This document shows, one piece after another, positions 6,775-7,092 of a stretch of 7,092 bases of DNA. The DNA is from Bacteroidales bacterium. Its GTDB lineage: Bacteria > Bacteroidota > Bacteroidia > Bacteroidales > PUMT01. Positions within the stretch are counted from its first letter, which is position 1. Each line of letters starts with the position of its first letter. The stretch covers positions 1 through 7,092 of the forward strand of contig SLOS01000194.1 in NCBI GenBank assembly GCA_007132365.1, written 5' to 3'. A program made the translations under genes and the position numbers. A model generated the notes under the pieces. The model was not told the DNA's origin. It made no database searches and worked only from the letters and a program-made list of their open reading frames with translations.

Positions 6775-6837
6775 TATCATTAGAAGATATGAATAGTTTT
6801 ATTTTGTGTTAGGTGATATTTCAATTTTCTAATGATA
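6775..6837. repeat. Long imperfect inverted repeat overlapping the prs promoter
   Basis: The left arm (6775-6793) and right arm (6820-6837) are complementary over 18 pairs. Eleven perfect pairs come first (TATCATTAGAA with TTCTAATGATA). They continue through one G-T pair and two more Watson-Crick pairs, then four pairs (TGAA with TTCA) after a single unpaired A at 6789. The loop is 26 bases. It is AT-rich and no T-tract follows, so it does not look like a standard intrinsic terminator. The right arm covers part of the -33-like box and most of the spacer of the candidate prs promoter. It could be an operator, an RNA hairpin at the end of the engB transcript, or a remnant of a small element. 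The pairing is plain in the sequence; the role is unknown. Confidence 0.75.
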
Positions 6838-6850
6838 ATAACTACTTTTG
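6819..6850 (+). promoter_or_regulatory. Candidate promoter of prs
   Basis: TTTC (6819-6822), a 20-base spacer and TACTTTTG (6843-6850) fit the Bacteroidota sigma-ABfr pattern TTTG, about 20 bases, TAnnTTTG, with one mismatch in the -33 box and a perfect -7 box. Transcription would begin near 6855-6858 and leave a leader of about 40 bases before the prs ATG at 6896. It is the best promoter match in the window and agrees with the wide gap after engB. Confidence 0.65.
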
Positions 6851-6895
6851 CATACCTGAATCGAATTATATTATTAATAACTGAAATCCCCGAAG

Positions 6896-7092
6896 ATGCC
6901 CGACAAAGCCCCTATTAAATTCTTTTCAGGCGAGGCTTCACTGTATCTTGCCAGCAAAATTGCCCGTAATTATGGTCGGGAACTTGGTAAATCCTCTGTA
7001 ATAAAATTCAGTGACGGAGAGTTTCAACCCTGTTTTGATGAATCTGTAAGGGGGTGTGTGGTGTTTATTATTCAATCAACCTTTCCTCCCTC
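6896..7092 (+). CDS. prs: Ribose-phosphate pyrophosphokinase (PRPP synthase), N-terminal part
   Basis: PRPP synthase transfers diphosphate from ATP to ribose 5-phosphate, giving PRPP for purine, pyrimidine, NAD, histidine and tryptophan synthesis. From the ATG at 6896 I read 65 codons plus two bases before the window ends; the full protein is normally about 310-320 residues. The N-terminal family pattern is clear. A KFFSG strand (8-12) is followed by a helix containing LASKIA and the conserved KFSDGEF motif (37-43). Next comes ESVRG and a hydrophobic strand VVFIIQSTFPP, where the VRG-xVFIIQS block belongs to the ATP/regulatory region of the family. The active-site lysine-arginine and PRPP loops lie beyond the edge, so activity cannot be judged. 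It has its own likely promoter and is probably not part of the engB operon. Confidence 0.93.
   Translation, partial: MPDKAPIKFFSGEASLYLASKIARNYGRELGKSSVIKFSDGEFQPCFDESVRGCVVFIIQSTFPP

Noticed and set aside
6871..6880. Ten-base palindrome TTATTAATAA in the prs leader
   Set aside because: It is made only of A and T in an AT-rich leader, where such palindromes arise readily; there is no second copy and no clear role.
1..7092. CRISPR arrays, tRNA or rRNA genes, insertion sequences, defence or phage genes
   Set aside because: Reading both strands I saw no regularly spaced repeats, no cloverleaf-like segments with conserved tRNA boxes, no transposase or integrase motifs, and no gene space left unassigned apart from short intergenic gaps.

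Overview
The window looks like chromosomal DNA from a member of the Bacteroidota, probably a Bacteroidales or Marinilabiliales type organism. Three things point there. The gene order is pdxJ, divergent from a CBS-domain gene followed by nadK, DUF6089/PorG-like barrels and uppS; I recall this order from Bacteroidota and did not search for it. Start codons mostly lack a Shine-Dalgarno sequence and have AT-rich leaders. Upstream regions carry matches to the Bacteroidota -7 promoter element TAnnTTTG. I see no tRNA, rRNA, CRISPR array, insertion sequence or phage gene. No stretch longer than about 150 bases lacks a gene.

Left half (1-3464), all on the minus strand and so transcribed right to left: a two-CBS plus ACT-like protein, NAD kinase, two tandem PorG-like (DUF6089) outer-membrane beta-barrel proteins, and the N-terminal 116 codons of undecaprenyl diphosphate synthase (uppS), which runs off the left edge. 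The last three concern the cell envelope: uppS makes the lipid carrier for peptidoglycan and glycans, and PorG is a component of the type IX secretion system in species that have it. A 110-base gap with a good -7 match (TAAATTTG) separates the barrel/uppS group from nadK, so that group may have its own promoter.

A 69-base divergent intergenic region (3465-3533) separates the two halves. It must hold the start signals for both directions, though only weak promoter matches are visible.

Right half (3534-6744), plus strand: pdxJ (vitamin B6 synthesis), an alpha/beta hydrolase of the YbfF/ABHD11 type, class I mannose-6-phosphate isomerase and the ribosome-assembly GTPase EngB. Gaps are 47, 22 and 28 bases with no internal promoter or terminator seen, so they are probably one transcript of unrelated housekeeping functions.

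Right edge: a 151-base intergenic region holds the best promoter in the window (TTTC-20-TACTTTTG). It drives the first 65 codons of a ribose-phosphate pyrophosphokinase (prs), cut by the window end. A long imperfect inverted repeat (6775-6837) overlaps this promoter and is the most unusual non-coding feature here. Apart from that repeat and the tandem PorG-like pair, the window is ordinary core genome. I found no convincing previously undescribed system.
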